Source of the DNA: Microbacterium yannicii
GTDB lineage: Bacteria; Actinomycetota; Actinomycetes; Actinomycetales; Microbacteriaceae
DNA length: 64,000 nucleotides
Assembly: GCF_024055635.1 (NCBI RefSeq)
Contig: NZ_JAMXMB010000036.1
Coordinates: 248,001-312,000, forward strand
Direction of reading: 5' to 3'
The translations under genes were made by a program, and so were the position numbers. A model generated the notes under the pieces. The model was given only the letters and a program-made list of their open reading frames with translations. It ran no database searches and was not told where the DNA came from. The first letter of the stretch is position 1; each line of letters begins with the position of its first letter. Below, piece by piece: positions 21,063 to 29,586 of the stretch.

Positions 21063-21193
21063 GACGACTTCCAATGTGCGGTGGGAGACAGCATGACAGA
21101 ACGCCTCGGATTCCGAAACGCCTCCCGTGCACGGCCCTTCCGGCACCTGTCCTTCGACCCCGTCGCGACGTCACTCGACGACCGTGTCTGCGG

Positions 21194-21535
21194 TCAGCCG
21201 ACGGCTCCTCCGAAGTACACCTCGGCGGACGTCACCTGGCCGTCTCGGACTTCGAGCGCCTCCACGTTCCGCCAGCGGCGGCCTTGGACGCGGTACTCGT
21301 ACCGGTGCAGGACGATTCCGTCCAGCTCGACGATCTGCAGGGTCTCTGCGGGTTCGTCGAAGTGATCGGCCGTCGGAAAGCACCGCTCCAGCCACGCCTG
21401 CTTGTCGATGTGGTCGTCCTGAGGACTGGTGAAGACGAACTCATCCGCCATGAGGCCCTCTGCCGTCGGCCGATCCTGTTCCTGGAATGCGCGCATGAAC
21501 CGCTGGACCACGTCCACGCTCTCTGGTGTGACCAT
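21194..21535 (-). CDS. SnoaL/NTF2-like domain protein
   Basis: A 113-residue single-domain protein with the NTF2-like pattern: helical start (SVDVVQRFMRAFQEQDRPTAEGLMADEFVFTSP), then strands with HRYEYRVQGRRWRNVEALEVRDGQVTSAEVYFG. Members are small cone-shaped dimers that act as polyketide cyclases, hydratases or ligand-binding proteins, or have no known role. It lies 131 bases upstream of the PBP gene on the same strand and downstream of the kinase gene at 21591; I see no functional clue in the context. Confidence 0.75.
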   Translation of the reverse strand: MVTPESVDVVQRFMRAFQEQDRPTAEGLMADEFVFTSPQDDHIDKQAWLERCFPTADHFDEPAETLQIVELDGIVLHRYEYRVQGRRWRNVEALEVRDGQVTSAEVYFGGAVG

Positions 21536-21590
21536 GCCGCGATCGTAGGAGAGCCGGCGCCGCCGCGACAGAGGGGTTGTCGCGGGCGGG

Positions 21591-22850
21591 TCAGGCCCCG
21601 AGGACCGCGACGTCGAGGAAGAGCGAGTCCGACCCGACCTGGCCGCCCTTGAGCAGCAGCTCGAGCCCGTCGATCGCGGGGTCCTCGGCGTGGGCGCGCA
21701 GCAGAACGACGTTGTCCCACGGGTTCGCGGCGATCGACAGCGACTCGACCCCGAGCAGCCGGGTCACGCGGCTGGAGGTGTCGCCGCCGCACACGATCAC
21801 CCGCCCTGCGACGCCGTCGCGCGCGACGGTGGAGATGACGGATGCGGCGGCCTCGGCGATCGCCGCCAGCACCGGCCGCCCGCCCGAGATCGTGGTGTCG
21901 GCGTCGTCGGAGGTCAGCACGACGCCGCGGCCGGCGCGCAGCGCCCCGACGACCTCGGCGCTCACGGCCGCCGGCACGGCATCGTCCAGCGGCAGCGGCC
22001 GGACCAGCCAGCCAGCGGCGGCTGCGGCATCCGCCTGCCGTCGTGTCTGCGCGGAGCGGCTGCCCGACACGACGAGCACCGGACCGTGAGCTGCGGTCGA
22101 GGTGGCCAGCGACGGTGCATCGCCCGGTGCCGCCGCGGCGACGCCATGGGACAGCCCGCCCGAGCCGATCGCGAACACCGGGGTCGGCAGCGAACCGAGC
22201 GCCTCGCCGATCGCGACGAGGTGCTCGTCGGTGAGGGCGTCGAGCACGAGGCCGGCTTCGGTCGCATCCTGAAGTCGCGCAGCGAGGTCGTCGAACCCGA
22301 CGAGCGGCACCGACCCGATCGGAAGGTCCGTCTGGCGGCCGATGTGGACGGAGAGGTCGGCCTCGGTCATCGGCGTCGAGGGGTGCTGCGACATCGTCGG
22401 CTGGCGGTCGAGCCGGTACACGGCGCCCCGCTCGGCCGCGAAGTGCTGGCCGAAGAGGGTGTAGCGGCCGAAGTCCGGCTGGGCGAAGAGCATCGGCACC
22501 GCGCCGTCGCCGAAGACCTCGCGGGCGAGCTCAACGACCCGGCCGAGGCTGCCGACGTGCGGCGCGGAGTCCGCGGTCGAGCAGGCCTTGTACTGCACGA
22601 GGTCCGGCTCGAGGTCCGCGAAGGCGGCGAACACCGGTCGGAGCTCGTCCTCCATCTCCGCCGGCGCGAGAGACCGCGAGATGCCGGCCACGCCGATCAC
22701 GTCGACGTCGTCCGCGGCGCGACGCAGGGTCGCGGCATCCGGAAGTCCCGTGAAGAGCCGCCCCGTCCAGCCGCGCCGAGCGAACTGCAGGAGCGCGTCG
22801 ACGCTGCCGGTGAAGTCGTCGCCGTAGAACGCGACGCGAGCCTTAGACAC
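21591..22850 (-). CDS. Four-carbon acid sugar kinase family (DUF1537), probable 3-oxo-isoapionate kinase
   Basis: A 419-residue DUF1537 (OtnK/OiaK-type) kinase. The N-terminal substrate domain opens with YGDDFTGSVDALLQF; the C-terminal nucleotide domain shows LVVSGSRSAQTRRQ and VIVCGGDTSSRVTRLLGV. The start is a GTG at 22850 whose bases overlap the stop region of the RuBisCO-like gene, so the two are coupled. DUF1537 enzymes phosphorylate 3-oxo-tetronates, erythronate/threonate, or, when paired with RuBisCO-like proteins, 3-oxo-isoapionate in D-apiose breakdown. The pairing here, plus an ApnO homologue at 46356-47222, favours the apiose role, but the substrate needs testing. Confidence 0.85.
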   Translation of the reverse strand: MSKARVAFYGDDFTGSVDALLQFARRGWTGRLFTGLPDAATLRRAADDVDVIGVAGISRSLAPAEMEDELRPVFAAFADLEPDLVQYKACSTADSAPHVGSLGRVVELAREVFGDGAVPMLFAQPDFGRYTLFGQHFAAERGAVYRLDRQPTMSQHPSTPMTEADLSVHIGRQTDLPIGSVPLVGFDDLAARLQDATEAGLVLDALTDEHLVAIGEALGSLPTPVFAIGSGGLSHGVAAAAPGDAPSLATSTAAHGPVLVVSGSRSAQTRRQADAAAAAGWLVRPLPLDDAVPAAVSAEVVGALRAGRGVVLTSDDADTTISGGRPVLAAIAEAAASVISTVARDGVAGRVIVCGGDTSSRVTRLLGVESLSIAANPWDNVVLLRAHAEDPAIDGLELLLKGGQVGSDSLFLDVAVLGA

Positions 22851-24099
22851 GGACCGGGCCGAACAGCTCCGCCGCCCGGCGCAGTGCCGGGGAGTTCTCG
22901 AAGGCATGATCCGCGGTCTCGCCACGCGCGGCCGAAGCCCACGCCTCACGCATGCTCGCGACTCCTGCGGCCGCACCGTCCGGATGACCGTGGATGCCGC
23001 CACCGGCGAGCACGAGCAGGTCGGTGGTGCCCACCGCGGCGTAGGTGGCGTGGGCGAGGCCGCCCCACTGGCCCGACGACAGCACCGGAAGGGTCGGCGT
23101 GAGGCCGAGGAGCGGCTCGCGCACCGCTGCGATGGAATCGAGCACCTGGTCGTCCGTCTCGTAGAACTTGTTGCTGATGCCGTTCGTGTGCAGGTGGTCG
23201 GCGCCGGCGAGGCGCGCGAGCTTCTGCCACGCACGGAACCCTATCCCCACCTGCTCGGAGCGTCCGAACGAGCCGAACATGGCGCGATGACCGTGGATCG
23301 GCACCTCGCTGTGGCGGCGGAGGAACTCCAGACCCGGCAGCCCGATCAGGTTCACGCACGCCATCACGCAGGTGCCGCCCGCGCCGACGACGAGATCGTG
23401 GTTCGCCTCGAGGCGCCCGATGTCGTCGGTGATGTTGAACGCGTACATGGGCTTGCGGCCGGTGCGGTCGGCGTAGCGCTCGAGCACGGGCATCACGGCG
23501 CGCACGCGCTCGGCGAGAGGGGCCGACGGTCCATTGCCCTGCAGCTCGTCGTCCTTGATGAAGTCGATGCCGGCCTCGGCGAGCTCGGACACCACCTCGG
23601 CGAGCTCGATCGGCGAGAGCCCGATGCTCGGCTTGACGATCGTGCCGATCATCGCGCCGTCGGGCCGGCCCACCAGCCGCCGTGTGCCCTCGACGCCGAA
23701 CGCCGGACCGGCGTAGCGCTCGGCGAACGCCGGCGGCAGCTCGAGGTCGATGAGACGGATGGCCGACAGCTCTTTGATCTCGAACAGGTTGCCGGCGACC
23801 GCTGCCAGGAGGTTCGGCAGCGACGGGCCGAAGTTGTCGAGCGGGAACCGCAGCCGCAGCCGGGCGCGGCGCCGGAGTGCGGGATCGCCGACCGATCCAG
23901 GCAGGGGCGACGCGCCCGTGAGCGGGAGCTCGTCGATGGACTCGACCTGTGCGGCGAATCGCGCACGCAGGTCGTCGGATTCGCGCTCCACGCGCACGAA
24001 GGTGCCGGTGGACTGCTCGCCGGCGAGCACCTCGGCGGCGTGCTGCAGCGGTAGCGAGGTCTCGATGACGTAGGTCGCGGTGACGTGCTGAACAGACAT
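22843..24099 (-). CDS. RuBisCO-like protein, probable 3-oxo-isoapionate-4-phosphate decarboxylase or transcarboxylase/hydrolase (OiaC/OiaX type)
   Basis: A 418-residue RuBisCO large-subunit homologue. Metal-binding Lys182-Asp184-Glu185 lie in IDFIKDDELQGN, equivalent to the carbamylated Lys201, Asp203 and Glu204 of RuBisCO. Lys156 in TIVKPSIGLSP matches Lys175, but the second lysine of that motif is Ser, so true CO2 fixation is not expected. Related proteins paired with DUF1537 kinases decarboxylate or cleave 3-oxo-isoapionate-4-phosphate. Presence of triose-phosphate-isomerase-like and RpiB genes at 48-49.5 kb favours the decarboxylase, whose product L-erythrulose-1-phosphate those enzymes would process. 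The gene starts five bases after the GH127 stop and overlaps the kinase start. An alternative is a methionine-salvage or other RLP role, which the neighbours do not support. Confidence 0.85.
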   Translation of the reverse strand: MSVQHVTATYVIETSLPLQHAAEVLAGEQSTGTFVRVERESDDLRARFAAQVESIDELPLTGASPLPGSVGDPALRRRARLRLRFPLDNFGPSLPNLLAAVAGNLFEIKELSAIRLIDLELPPAFAERYAGPAFGVEGTRRLVGRPDGAMIGTIVKPSIGLSPIELAEVVSELAEAGIDFIKDDELQGNGPSAPLAERVRAVMPVLERYADRTGRKPMYAFNITDDIGRLEANHDLVVGAGGTCVMACVNLIGLPGLEFLRRHSEVPIHGHRAMFGSFGRSEQVGIGFRAWQKLARLAGADHLHTNGISNKFYETDDQVLDSIAAVREPLLGLTPTLPVLSSGQWGGLAHATYAAVGTTDLLVLAGGGIHGHPDGAAAGVASMREAWASAARGETADHAFENSPALRRAAELFGPVRV

Positions 24100-24104
24100 G
24101 CGCG

Positions 24105-26114
24105 TCACCACACCAGGGGGAGCCAGACCGACATCTCGCCGGCGCCGCGGTTGCCCCACGCGAAGTAGGGGACGAGCCGCACGGGCGCGGTGGCGAGATC
24201 GGCGTCGGCGACGTCGTCGTACAGCGCCGTCTCGGCGGTGCCGGGGAGTACGACCGCGTCGGTCTCGAGGGCGACGACGCGGTGGCCGGCGATCTCGGCG
24301 TCGGCCGGCGTGAAGCGCGCGCCGCGGCGGAGGGCGACCTGCTCGAGCACGACGCCGTCGGGCAGGTCGGCGCTCTCGACGCAGTAGACGACCGGTCCGC
24401 GGCGCACCGCGACCTGGTTGGTGGCCTCTTCGGCCAGACGGTGGGCGCGGAGGACGCGGACGGGCATCGGCAGAGTCAGCTCGATGAGGTCGCCCAGCTG
24501 CCACTCGCGCTCGATGCGGGTGTACGAGCCCGGCTCGCTCGCCGCCACCGGCTCGCCGTTGACGGTGAGCGTGGCGCCTGACGACCAGCCCGGAATGCGC
24601 AGATGCAACGGGATGCCCCGGCCCGCCGTGCCCGTGACGGTGAAGGCGATCCTTTCGCTCCAGGGGTAGTCGCTGTCCTCGCGCAGGGCGAGCTGACCGC
24701 CGTCCTCGGTCGTGATGTCGAGTGCGCTGCCGCCGTACAGGTGGACGAACAGGCCTTCCTCGCCGACCGATGCCGCGCGCTCATGGAACCGCGCCAGGGT
24801 GCGCGCGATGTTCGGCGGGCAGCAGAAGCAGCTGAGGTACGGCTCGCGCAGCCGCTCGTCGGACGGCGGAGGCGGCGGCGTCGGGTGGAGGGCCGTGTCG
24901 CCGGGGCGGCGGAGCGGGTAAGGGAGGTCGCGCACCTGGCGCAGCGGGTTCGTGTAGAAGTACTCCGAGCCCGCGAGGCTGACGCTCGCGAGCAGGCTGT
25001 TGAACGCCACCTGCTCGATCACGTCGGCGTACTTCGCGTCACCCGTGAGCGACAGCATCCGCTCACTCCACAGGATGAGCCCGATGTTCGCGCACGACTC
25101 GTTGTGCGCCGTGGTGTTCGGCAGCTGGTACGAGCGGCCGTAGGCCTGGTGCACCCGGCTGATCTGGTCCTGCCACGGCGAGCCGTCGGGCGATGCTCCG
25201 TCGTACAGCGCTCCGGCGCCGCCCGTGATGTAGAGCTTGGTGTCGACGACGTCGTGCCACAGGCGCTCGAGCACCGCCTCCAGTTCCTGGTCGCCGTTCT
25301 CGGCGATGAGGTCGGCGAGGCCCGCGTACAGGTAGTTGGCGCGCACGGCGTGGCCCGCGACGACGGTCTGCTCGCGCACCGGGAGACGGTCCTGGTTGTC
25401 GTCGCCGCCCTCGAAGTCGTCGCGCACCCGGATGAACGCCTCCGACAGCCTCAGATACTGCTCGTCGCCGGTCGCGCGGTAGAGGTCGATGACGGCCATG
25501 TAATGCGACGGGCAGATGGCGCTCCGGGCGAGTTCGAGCGGCTTGTTGGTCGCGAGGTCCTCGAGGAACCCGGCGGCCTTGCGCGCGGCATCGAGCAGCG
25601 TCGTCGACCCGGTCACCTCGTAGTGGCGCACGCCGGCGGTGATGAGGTGCCCCAGGTTGTACGTCTCGAAGTTGAAGCGATCGGCCAGGGCGATCGCCGG
25701 TTCCTGAGCCTGTCGAAGGGCATGGTTGCGGCTCGAGATGATCGTCGGCGTGTGGAGATACCCGTCGTCTCGCTGCACCGAGGCGATCAGCTGGGCGATC
25801 TCCTCGATGCGGGCGGCGAGCTCGGGATCCGGATCGGTCTCGAGGCGGGCGATGGCCGCCTCGAGCCACTTGTAGAAGTCGCCGTCCATGAACGGGGGGC
25901 CGGTGTGCTCGCCGCTCTCGAGGCCGGCCGCGATGCGGAAGTTCGTCAGGCCCGCGCTGATGGCGGGGTCGCTCAGCGAGGACCAGATCTGCGGGATCGT
26001 CACGTCGCGCGTGCGATCGTGGATGTCTCCCCAGAAGCCGCTCGCCCAGCGCGCGCTGTCGGCGCCGAGGGGTCGCAGCCGGGCGTGAGCCCGGGTCGCG
26101 GTCGTGGCGGTCAT
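24105..26114 (-). CDS. GH127 family hydrolase (beta-L-arabinofuranosidase-like)
   Basis: A 669-residue (alpha/alpha)6 protein of GH127 (formerly DUF1680). The zinc/catalytic set of the family is present: Glu and Cys in HNESCANIG and the Cys pair in CFCCPPNIART, one of which is the nucleophile in HypBA1. Known members release beta-L-arabinofuranose; some in rhamnogalacturonan-II loci act on aceric acid, so the substrate is open. No signal peptide. ATG at 26114 follows GGAAGGAA. First gene of the operon with the RuBisCO-like protein and kinase. A dispersed genomic repeat word (25699-25720) is incorporated in the coding sequence as LRQAQEP, in a loop just before the conserved FETYNLGHL region. 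Confidence 0.92.
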   Translation of the reverse strand: MTATTATRAHARLRPLGADSARWASGFWGDIHDRTRDVTIPQIWSSLSDPAISAGLTNFRIAAGLESGEHTGPPFMDGDFYKWLEAAIARLETDPDPELAARIEEIAQLIASVQRDDGYLHTPTIISSRNHALRQAQEPAIALADRFNFETYNLGHLITAGVRHYEVTGSTTLLDAARKAAGFLEDLATNKPLELARSAICPSHYMAVIDLYRATGDEQYLRLSEAFIRVRDDFEGGDDNQDRLPVREQTVVAGHAVRANYLYAGLADLIAENGDQELEAVLERLWHDVVDTKLYITGGAGALYDGASPDGSPWQDQISRVHQAYGRSYQLPNTTAHNESCANIGLILWSERMLSLTGDAKYADVIEQVAFNSLLASVSLAGSEYFYTNPLRQVRDLPYPLRRPGDTALHPTPPPPPSDERLREPYLSCFCCPPNIARTLARFHERAASVGEEGLFVHLYGGSALDITTEDGGQLALREDSDYPWSERIAFTVTGTAGRGIPLHLRIPGWSSGATLTVNGEPVAASEPGSYTRIEREWQLGDLIELTLPMPVRVLRAHRLAEEATNQVAVRRGPVVYCVESADLPDGVVLEQVALRRGARFTPADAEIAGHRVVALETDAVVLPGTAETALYDDVADADLATAPVRLVPYFAWGNRGAGEMSVWLPLVW
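25699..25720. repeat. Dispersed repeat word translated within GH127
   Basis: The 22 bases run from GGTTCCTGAG to TGTCGAAGGG. From general knowledge of actinobacterial genomes this resembles a widespread intergenic repeat; here it is in frame and encodes LRQAQEP on the reverse strand. Confidence 0.6.
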
Positions 26115-26232
26115 GGCTGTTCCTTCCGAGTGGCGTTCAGTCTCGTGCTCGCTGCGGCGTCGCGGCAAGCCAGGGGCGGTGCAGGTCAGAGTAGGCGGCG
26201 CTGAAAGTTCTCGCAACGCTGCATGGAAATGC

Positions 26233-26262
26233 AGTCTAACCCCTGAATCGTGTCAAAGTGAA
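26233..26262 (-). promoter_or_regulatory. Predicted GH127 operon promoter with LacI-type operator in spacer
   Basis: On the reverse strand TTCACT (26262-26257) and TAGACT (26238-26233) are 18 bases apart. The spacer contains TGAATCGTGTCA (26244-26255, + strand), one base from the rhamnose operator. This would place the GH127-RLP-kinase operon under the same or a related LacI regulator. Confidence 0.55.
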
Positions 26263-26282
26263 TAGAATTTCAGTACTGACTG

Positions 26283-26311
26283 TTGACACACATCGAAATC
26301 GTGCCTACTGT
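26283..26311 (+). promoter_or_regulatory. Predicted promoter of second ABC transporter operon
   Basis: TTGACA (26283-26288) and TACTGT (26306-26311) with exactly 17 bases between, 46 bases upstream of the binding-protein ATG. The operator at 26244 lies 28 bases upstream of the -35. Confidence 0.6.
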
Positions 26312-26357
26312 CGTGCTCGTACCTTTCACCCGCATGGTCGTCGTCAAGGAGGACGCT

Positions 26358-27701
26358 ATGAACACACGCAGCAACCGTCGCCGCATCGCGGCGCTGGGGA
26401 TCGCACTCGCCGCCGTGCTGCCGCTGGCAGCATGCGCCGGCGGCAGCGGCGACACCGACGGCGGTTCCTCCGACGGCGGCACCGGCGCCGGCGGCACCGA
26501 TCCCGACAAGTTCACCGTGATGACGGCGAACGAGAACCCGGTGCTCGAGGAGCAGCTCACCGCGCTCTCCGAGGGCCCCTGCAAGGCCGAGAACAAGGCG
26601 CTGCCGCTGGAGCACCAGAAGGTCGCACAGGCCGACACCGTCCAGAAGGTCACACTGCTCGCCAGCCAGGGAGCGCTGCCGACGCACTCGATCGCGGGCA
26701 CGGCGCTCATCCGTCCGGACGGTGACCTGAACGCGGCCGGTCTCGTGGGCGATCTCAAGGCCGCCCTCGAAGACGCCGGCACGTGGGACGACGTGCTGCC
26801 GGCCGCGGCATCCACCGTCGAGCAGGTCTACGGCGGGATGTACTCGATGCCGTACCAGTACAACATCGAGGGGATCTTCTACAACAAGGAGATCCTCGCC
26901 GACAACGGCATCGACGAGCCCCAGACCTGGGACGATCTCGTCGACGCGGCCGACACGCTCGCCGATGCCGGCGTCGTGCCGATGACCGAGGCGGGCGCCA
27001 ACGGCTGGCCGCTCACCCGCATCATGGGCATGTACATCTTCCGCAACGTCGGACCCGACGCGATGGCCGCCGTCCGTGACGGCGACGCCAAGCTCACCGA
27101 CCCGGAGTACGTCGCCGGCGCACAGGCGCTCGCGGACTTCGCGGAGGCCGGCTACTTCGGCGAGGGCTTCTCGACCCGCGACGGCGACACCTCGTCCAAC
27201 ATGTTCCTCACCGGCCAGGCCGCGATGACCTACGACGGCTCGTGGCTGCTGAGCGCGATCAACGACCCCGAGCGCAATGAGATCGGCGGCGAGAACGTCG
27301 GCTTCATGCCGTTCCCCGAGGTCGAGGGTGGCAAGGGCTCGATCGACCAGTACGCGGCGAACGCGGGCGCTCCGATGATCATCAACGCCGAGCAGTTCGG
27401 CCCGAAGGTCGTCGACTGGGTGAGCTGCATCGCCGAGAACTACGGCCAGCAGGCTCTCCAGGATGCCGGCGTCATCTCGGGCTTCAAGGTCAACGGCGAC
27501 GTCACCGACATCTCGGAGAACACCGCCGAGATCCAGGAGCGGATCGCCGGGATCGACGAGACCGTACTGTGGTTCGAGGCTCTGATGGACTCGAAGAGCA
27601 ACTCGCTGGCGTCGACCAACGTGACGCTGCTCACCACGGGGCAGATGACCGCCGAGGACTACATGGCCCAGCTGCAGGCGAGCATCGACGCCAACGGCTG
27701 A
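26358..27701 (+). CDS. Extracellular sugar-binding lipoprotein of second CUT1 transporter
   Basis: A 447-residue solute-binding protein. ATG at 26358 has AAGGAGG eight bases upstream. Signal peptide residues 1-25 end with the lipobox LAAC and Cys26; a Gly/Asp/Ser linker of about 30 residues follows. The mature domain (KFTVMTANENPVLEEQLTAL ... IEGIFYNKEILADNGIDEPQ) is typical of family 1 sugar-binding proteins anchored to the outer membrane face. Operon with two permeases downstream and divergent from GH127-RLP-kinase, so a pentose-containing oligosaccharide (arabinose, apiose) is a reasonable but unproven ligand. Confidence 0.92.
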   Translation: MNTRSNRRRIAALGIALAAVLPLAACAGGSGDTDGGSSDGGTGAGGTDPDKFTVMTANENPVLEEQLTALSEGPCKAENKALPLEHQKVAQADTVQKVTLLASQGALPTHSIAGTALIRPDGDLNAAGLVGDLKAALEDAGTWDDVLPAAASTVEQVYGGMYSMPYQYNIEGIFYNKEILADNGIDEPQTWDDLVDAADTLADAGVVPMTEAGANGWPLTRIMGMYIFRNVGPDAMAAVRDGDAKLTDPEYVAGAQALADFAEAGYFGEGFSTRDGDTSSNMFLTGQAAMTYDGSWLLSAINDPERNEIGGENVGFMPFPEVEGGKGSIDQYAANAGAPMIINAEQFGPKVVDWVSCIAENYGQQALQDAGVISGFKVNGDVTDISENTAEIQERIAGIDETVLWFEALMDSKSNSLASTNVTLLTTGQMTAEDYMAQLQASIDANG

Positions 27702-27710
27702 GACCCTTCA

Positions 27711-27742
27711 CCGGCTCCCCGGGCGCACGCTCGGGGAGCCGG
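27711..27742 (+). terminator. Intercistronic hairpin after binding-protein gene
   Basis: Perfect 11-bp inverted repeat (27711-27721 with 27732-27742, 10-base loop) ten bases after the lipoprotein stop. Such hairpins commonly keep binding-protein mRNA more abundant than permease mRNA. No T-run follows, so read-through is expected. Confidence 0.6.
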
Positions 27743-27766
27743 CTCACGACAGAAAGCAGTTCGCAG

Positions 27767-28648
27767 ATGAACTCGATCTTCGGAGATCGGAAGACGATCT
27801 TCATCCTGCTGGCACCGGCCCTCGTGCTGTACACCCTTCTCAAGGTCGTGCCGGTGGGCTGGTCCCTCGGCCTCTCGTTCTTCGAGGGCAATTCGCTCCG
27901 CGGCTTCGACTGGGTGGGGCTTCAGAACTTCACGACCTTCTTCACCGACCCGGCCGCTCTCCAGTCGATGTGGGTGAGCGTCTTCTTCGCGATCGTGGCC
28001 ACCATCCTCCAGGTCGCCCTGGGCTACGGGCTGGCCCTCCTCTACGTCTTCGTCCTCCGCAAGGGCTCGACCCTGGTGCGAACGCTCGTCTTCTTCCCGA
28101 CCGTGCTGCCGACCGTTGCCGTCGCCATGCTGTTCCGCAGCTTCGTGGCCGTCGGCGACAACCAGGGCCCGATCAACGACATCATCAACTTCTTCGGCGG
28201 CGACAGCGTCGAGGTGCTGGCGTCGACCGTCGGCACGATGACCACGGCCATCGCCATGACGCTGTGGAGTTCGATGGGCTTCTACGCCGTGCTCCTCTAC
28301 GCCGGCCTGCTCGACATCCCCGAAGAGATCATCGAGTCGGCCAGGCTCGACGGAGCCAACGGGTTCAAACTCGTCCGCCACATCGTGGTGCCGCTGTCGC
28401 TGCCTATCCTGCTGTCGTCGATCATCTTCAGCCTCAACGCCACCCTCAAGGTCTTCGACAGCCTGCTCGCCCTCAACGGCGGCGGGCCTGGCACCTCGAC
28501 CGCGCCGATGACGCTGTACATGTACCGCACGGCGTTCGAGTACGCCGAGTACGGCTACGGCTCGACCATCGCCGTGATCCTCACGGCGCTCTGCCTCGTG
28601 TTCACTCTCGCGATCTTCCGATCGTCGCGCCGCAAGGCGGAGGTCTGA
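27767..28648 (+). CDS. CUT1 ABC permease (MalF-like)
   Basis: A 293-residue six-helix permease beginning MNSIFGDRKTIFILLAPALV, with the EAA loop as IIESARLDGANGFKLVRHIV. The ATG at 27767 follows AGAAAGCAG. It pairs with the MalG-like subunit two bases downstream and the lipoprotein upstream. Its long first helix and short N-terminus are usual for the family. No ATPase gene is nearby. Confidence 0.92.
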   Translation: MNSIFGDRKTIFILLAPALVLYTLLKVVPVGWSLGLSFFEGNSLRGFDWVGLQNFTTFFTDPAALQSMWVSVFFAIVATILQVALGYGLALLYVFVLRKGSTLVRTLVFFPTVLPTVAVAMLFRSFVAVGDNQGPINDIINFFGGDSVEVLASTVGTMTTAIAMTLWSSMGFYAVLLYAGLLDIPEEIIESARLDGANGFKLVRHIVVPLSLPILLSSIIFSLNATLKVFDSLLALNGGGPGTSTAPMTLYMYRTAFEYAEYGYGSTIAVILTALCLVFTLAIFRSSRRKAEV

Positions 28649-28650
28649 CA

Positions 28651-29565
28651 ATGACTCTGACCCAGACCGAGACCGCCTACACGGTGGCCACCCCCACGGT
28701 CCGCAAGCCCCGTCCCAGCCGCGCCCGGCGCGGTGTCGTGAAGGCGCTGCGCCGCCTGCCGGTGTGGATCCTCGTCGCGGTCCTCATGGTCGTCGTGCTG
28801 TATCCGCAGGTCTGGATGGTGCTCGGCTCGTTCAAGACGCAGTCCGAGTTCCTCTCCAACCCGGCGCTGTCGTTGCCCGAGACCTGGAACTTCGACAACT
28901 ACGTCACTGCGCTGACGAACGGCAACGTGGCGCGCAACTGGCTGAACAGCGTGATGGTGACGATCCCGTCGGTGCTGCTCATCGTCTTCATCGGAGTGGC
29001 CGCGGGTTACGCCCTCGAGGTGATGATCTGGAGGGGTCGCAACGGCGTCCTCCTCTACATCCTCGCCGGCATCATGGTGCCCGGCCAGATGATCCTCGTC
29101 CCGCTGTTCATCACGTACTTCCGCATCGGCATCACCGACACGCTGTGGCCGCTGATCATCACGTACACCGTCATGGGTCTGCCGCTGACGACGTTCCTGA
29201 TGGCCACGTACTTCCGGTCAGTGCCGCGTGAGATCTTCGAAGCCGCGACCGTCGACGGCTCGGGGCCGCTCCGATCGTTCTTCGTGATCGGCATCCCGAT
29301 GATGAAGAACTCCATCATCACGATCGCACTGGTGCAGTTCTTCAGCGTGTGGAACGACCTGCTGATCGCGCTGACCTTCACGACGCGGCCCGACCTCGCG
29401 ACCATCCAGGTCGGCCTGCTGAGCCTGAGCGACGAGTACGGCTCGACGCAGTACGGACCGCTCTTCGCAGCCGTGAGCATCAACATCGTGGTGCTGCTCA
29501 TCCTGTTCCTGACGCTCAACAAGAAGATCATGGCCGGCATGGCCGGCGGCGCCCTCAAGGGCTGA
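28651..29565 (+). CDS. CUT1 ABC permease (MalG-like)
   Basis: A 304-residue inner-membrane protein with a basic N-terminus (RKPRPSRARRGVVKALRRL) and six helices. The EAA loop reads IFEAATVDGSGPLRSFFVIG and the C-terminus TLNKKIMAGMAGGALKG is characteristic of MalG-type subunits. ATG at 28651 lies two bases after the MalF-like stop. Third gene of the operon. The racemase-like gene 21 bases downstream is probably co-transcribed. Confidence 0.92.
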   Translation: MTLTQTETAYTVATPTVRKPRPSRARRGVVKALRRLPVWILVAVLMVVVLYPQVWMVLGSFKTQSEFLSNPALSLPETWNFDNYVTALTNGNVARNWLNSVMVTIPSVLLIVFIGVAAGYALEVMIWRGRNGVLLYILAGIMVPGQMILVPLFITYFRIGITDTLWPLIITYTVMGLPLTTFLMATYFRSVPREIFEAATVDGSGPLRSFFVIGIPMMKNSIITIALVQFFSVWNDLLIALTFTTRPDLATIQVGLLSLSDEYGSTQYGPLFAAVSINIVVLLILFLTLNKKIMAGMAGGALKG

Positions 29566-29586
29566 GAAGCTGGAAGGCTTGTTCGC

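Noticed and set aside
22843..24099. True RuBisCO with carbon fixation
   Set aside because: The KPK motif has lost its second lysine, no phosphoribulokinase or small subunit is present, and the partner is a DUF1537 kinase.
26219..26234. CTGCAT-GGAA-ATGCAG dyad as a separate operator
   Set aside because: Only 6-bp arms and it overlaps the predicted -10 of the GH127 promoter; too weak to call without other copies.
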